Source: Stramonita haemastoma (lineage: Eukaryota > Mollusca > Gastropoda > Neogastropoda > Muricidae). From it: 10,000 nucleotides of DNA. Position numbers and translations under genes: made by a program. Below, piece by piece: positions 8,534 through 10,000 of the stretch. The notes below the pieces were generated by a model, which made no database searches, was not told the origin of the DNA, and was given only the letters and a program-made list of their open reading frames with translations. Position 1 is the stretch's first letter, and each line of letters opens with the position of its first letter. The DNA lies in NCBI GenBank assembly GCA_030674155.1, contig CM060342.1:6510080-6520079 (forward strand). The letters are read 5' to 3'.

Positions 8534-8854
8534 CATGCACAGGTGCTCTGCTGCTATCTTGGCCTGTGACCAACTGGGAAGAGTCCCCCAGTTGACTGAC
8601 TGACTTGGTTGCTAGGTTGGCAGTGGCGATAATTTCTATAGATCTAGAGCTCTGCATCCCGTAGGTGTAGTAGTTCCAAATTACTGAAGGGGGTAGCTCT
8701 CCACACCCCATGAATAAAGTCACTTCCTGACGGTAGTAGCCTTGCTTGTCAGCTCATTTCTTCCATTAATATCCTTTGTCTTTCTTGTAATCATTAGTAT
8801 CTTTCATAACTGAGACTTGGCTAAAACGAAGAATTGTTCTTGATTACTTGTGTG
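8534..8854. other. anonymous spacer with small hairpin
   Basis: About 320 bases upstream of the L2-type tail. CAACTGGG (8571-8578) and CCCAGTTG (8587-8594) form a perfect 8-bp stem around an 8-base loop, followed by TGAC repeats. The stretch could be the body of the SINE or LINE that owns the tail at 8855-8940, but I recognise no tRNA-like head or coding sequence. Confidence 0.5.
8571..8594. other. 8-bp perfect hairpin
   Basis: CAACTGGG and CCCAGTTG are exact reverse complements around the loop AAGAGTCC. No T tract follows, so it is not a terminator. Function unknown. Confidence 0.75.
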
Positions 8855-8940
8855 TTGTATAGGTCGAATGCAAGCGCTTTGATTTTTTTTTTTAACAAGA
8901 TATAGCGCTATATAAATTCCATGTATTATTATTATTATTT
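8855..8940 (+). mobile_element. L2-type retroelement 3' tail
   Basis: AAGCGCTTTGA followed about 25 bases later by AGCGCTATATAAATTCCATG and then ATT units is the characteristic 3' end shared by L2-clade LINEs and the SINEs that borrow their machinery. The stem-forming paired AGCGCT elements are kept. Only the tail is recognisable. It may belong to the preceding anonymous 320 bases. Confidence 0.8.
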
Positions 8941-8959
8941 TGTTTTTGTTTTGTTATTA

Positions 8960-8992
<33 letters not shown>

Positions 8993-9056
8993 CATCATCA
9001 TCATCATCATCATATATCTCATCATCATCATTATTATTATTATTATTATATATATT
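8924..9056. repeat. (ATT)n/(ATC)n/(TA)n tract
   Basis: ATT units from the L2-type tail are interrupted by a TTTTG-rich stretch. They then resume and change to ATC units (about 8990-9012 and 9020-9030), back to ATT, and end in TA. This looks like an old retroelement tail that has expanded and diversified. Confidence 0.92.
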
Positions 9057-9106
9057 TCTAGTCTTGCTTGGGCTGTTCTTCCGGGGGAGGAGGGGGGTGT
9101 TCATGC

Positions 9107-9139
9107 CACACACACACACACACCACACACACACACACA

Positions 9140-9197
<58 letters not shown>

Positions 9198-9203
9198 CAC
9201 ACT
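9107..9203. repeat. (CA)n microsatellite
   Basis: CA units with two ACCACA interruptions, ending 14 bases before the SINE head. Confidence 0.95.
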
Positions 9204-9216
9204 GCATACGCTTGCA

Positions 9217-9590
9217 TGGGGATGAGATAGCCTAATGGTCAAAACATTGCCATCGCAATTTTGACCACCCGAGTTCGATTCCCGTTCGAGGGGATATTTC
9301 CCCTGGAGTTAACATCAGTGCTCACTCCACTCTCCCCAAAAGTCTTTCGGATAAGACTGTAAACAGAGGCCCCGTGTCCGAACCCACGCAGAACATCTTG
9401 CGCATATGTTAAATCCTGATCCGCTTTTCATAAGAGTAGGCCATTGTGTGCCGGTGGGAACAGATGACAATAATTATGTACAAAACTGCAGACACATGGG
9501 GACTGAATGAAAAAAAGCACGTCAGTGTTTATTCTAGTATCCTCGATATAAAAGAACGAAATAAAATAAACTAACTAACTAAATAAAAAC
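9217..9590 (+). mobile_element. tRNA-derived SINE, copy 2
   Basis: The head reads GGGGATGAGATAGCCTAATGG with a box-A-like TAGCCTAATGG. About 35 bases later comes box B, AGTTCGATTCC (9272-9282). The hairpin (9304-9329), the core TTCGGATAAGACTG with AAACAGAGG (9346-9370), and CTTTTCATAAGAGTAGG (about 9425-9442) match the minus-strand copy at 2330-2751 almost base for base in order. The copies share CCTCGATATAAAAGAA (about 9540-9556). After that they part: this copy ends in AAAT and (AACT)n units (about 9557-9588), while copy 1 continues into an L2-like tail. Being a pseudogenised tRNA head, it is not a tRNA gene. No target-site duplication was found by eye. Confidence 0.9.
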
Positions 9591-9878
9591 ACGGCGTTGT
9601 CTCATATGGCTAACAGTGAAAAGAAGTTATATCAAAAGAATGAACAAATGAACTTGCACACCGAGATGCATTCACAAGCGTGTGCACAGTGGCCCACCTG
9701 AGAGAAAAATCATTGTTCAACAGAGCAAAATTTTTTTTGAAGCTATTTCATAGAAACCATATTTTGATAGGATGATAAAATATGATTATGTTCTTACCAT
9801 ATGCGTCCATAACAATAAATTATTTGCGTTTGATTGCCAAGGACTATGTAAGCTGAAAACCTGAGAACTAGAGTATTT
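9591..9878. other. anonymous spacer
   Basis: About 290 bases of AT-rich sequence between the SINE tail and the final trinucleotide repeat. No gene, RNA gene or known repeat was seen. Confidence 0.55.
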
Positions 9879-9879
9879 A

Positions 9880-9953
<74 letters not shown>

Positions 9954-10000
9954 ACGATTACTACTGCTACCACCACCACCACTACTACTACTACTACTAC
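9879..10000. repeat. (ACT)n microsatellite, cut by window edge
   Basis: ACT units run to about 9952. A short ACGATTACTACTGCT break and ACC units follow, and ACT units resume to the last base. A poly-Ser frame on the minus strand is a repeat artefact. The tract probably continues beyond the window. Confidence 0.96.

Noticed and set aside
9217..9290. tRNA gene
   Set aside because: Box A and box B are present, but the anticodon arm and acceptor stem do not fold convincingly, and the similarity to the second copy continues far past a tRNA, showing a SINE head.

Overview
The window is eukaryotic, repeat-rich, non-coding-looking animal DNA. The base composition is AT-rich with many long, nearly perfect microsatellites. 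It also holds tRNA-derived SINEs, decayed LINE and DNA-transposon coding remnants, and no bacterial-style gene packing. The types of SINE, LINE and conserved-protein remnants fit a marine invertebrate, most plausibly a mollusc such as a gastropod. That taxonomic call is inference from family resemblance, not a database match.

Layout: 1-932 is dominated by simple repeats (TG, a 46-copy TA tract, AG then TG, TG then TCTG) separated by short anonymous sequence. 933-2329 is anonymous AT-rich DNA holding one copy of a dispersed repeat (about 1620-1800, minus) whose second copy lies at about 6325-6500 (plus). 2330-2751 is a minus-strand SINE with a tRNA-like head, a conserved central core and a tail ending in a TTA/ATT-type repeat. 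A CpG/CA alternating tract follows.

3056 to about 5300 is the most informative part. The minus strand carries scattered, frameshifted blocks of one protein in colinear order: an N-terminal CxxC block, helical blocks, a DNADHN...SFHGM block, an HPGKSGVF...FLPM block, and a C-terminal FHTQMSFLG...MSGK block. From memory of the family I recognise these as pieces of a large, multi-copy, functionally unassigned invertebrate protein family. This copy is clearly a pseudogene.

5618-5970 is a compound AAT/AGT/AC microsatellite. 5971-6320 is a GC-richer patch with a strong hairpin. 6532-7490 is a decayed pogo/Tigger-like DNA transposon on the minus strand: CENP-B-type helix-turn-helix remnant, then DDE-type catalytic remnant, then a poly-C-containing terminal region. 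7585-8415 is the 3' end of a LINE on the plus strand, with a broken C-terminal coding region, a zinc-knuckle motif, a 3' UTR and an AATAAA-containing tail that runs into TCTG and CA microsatellites. 8855-8940 is an L2-type retroelement 3' tail running into ATT/ATC repeats. 9217-9590 is a second copy of the same SINE, on the plus strand, with a different tail. The window ends in an ACT trinucleotide repeat.

I see no intact host gene. The coding signals are all relics of multi-copy elements, so the region is best read as a graveyard of transposable elements in an intergenic or intronic setting.
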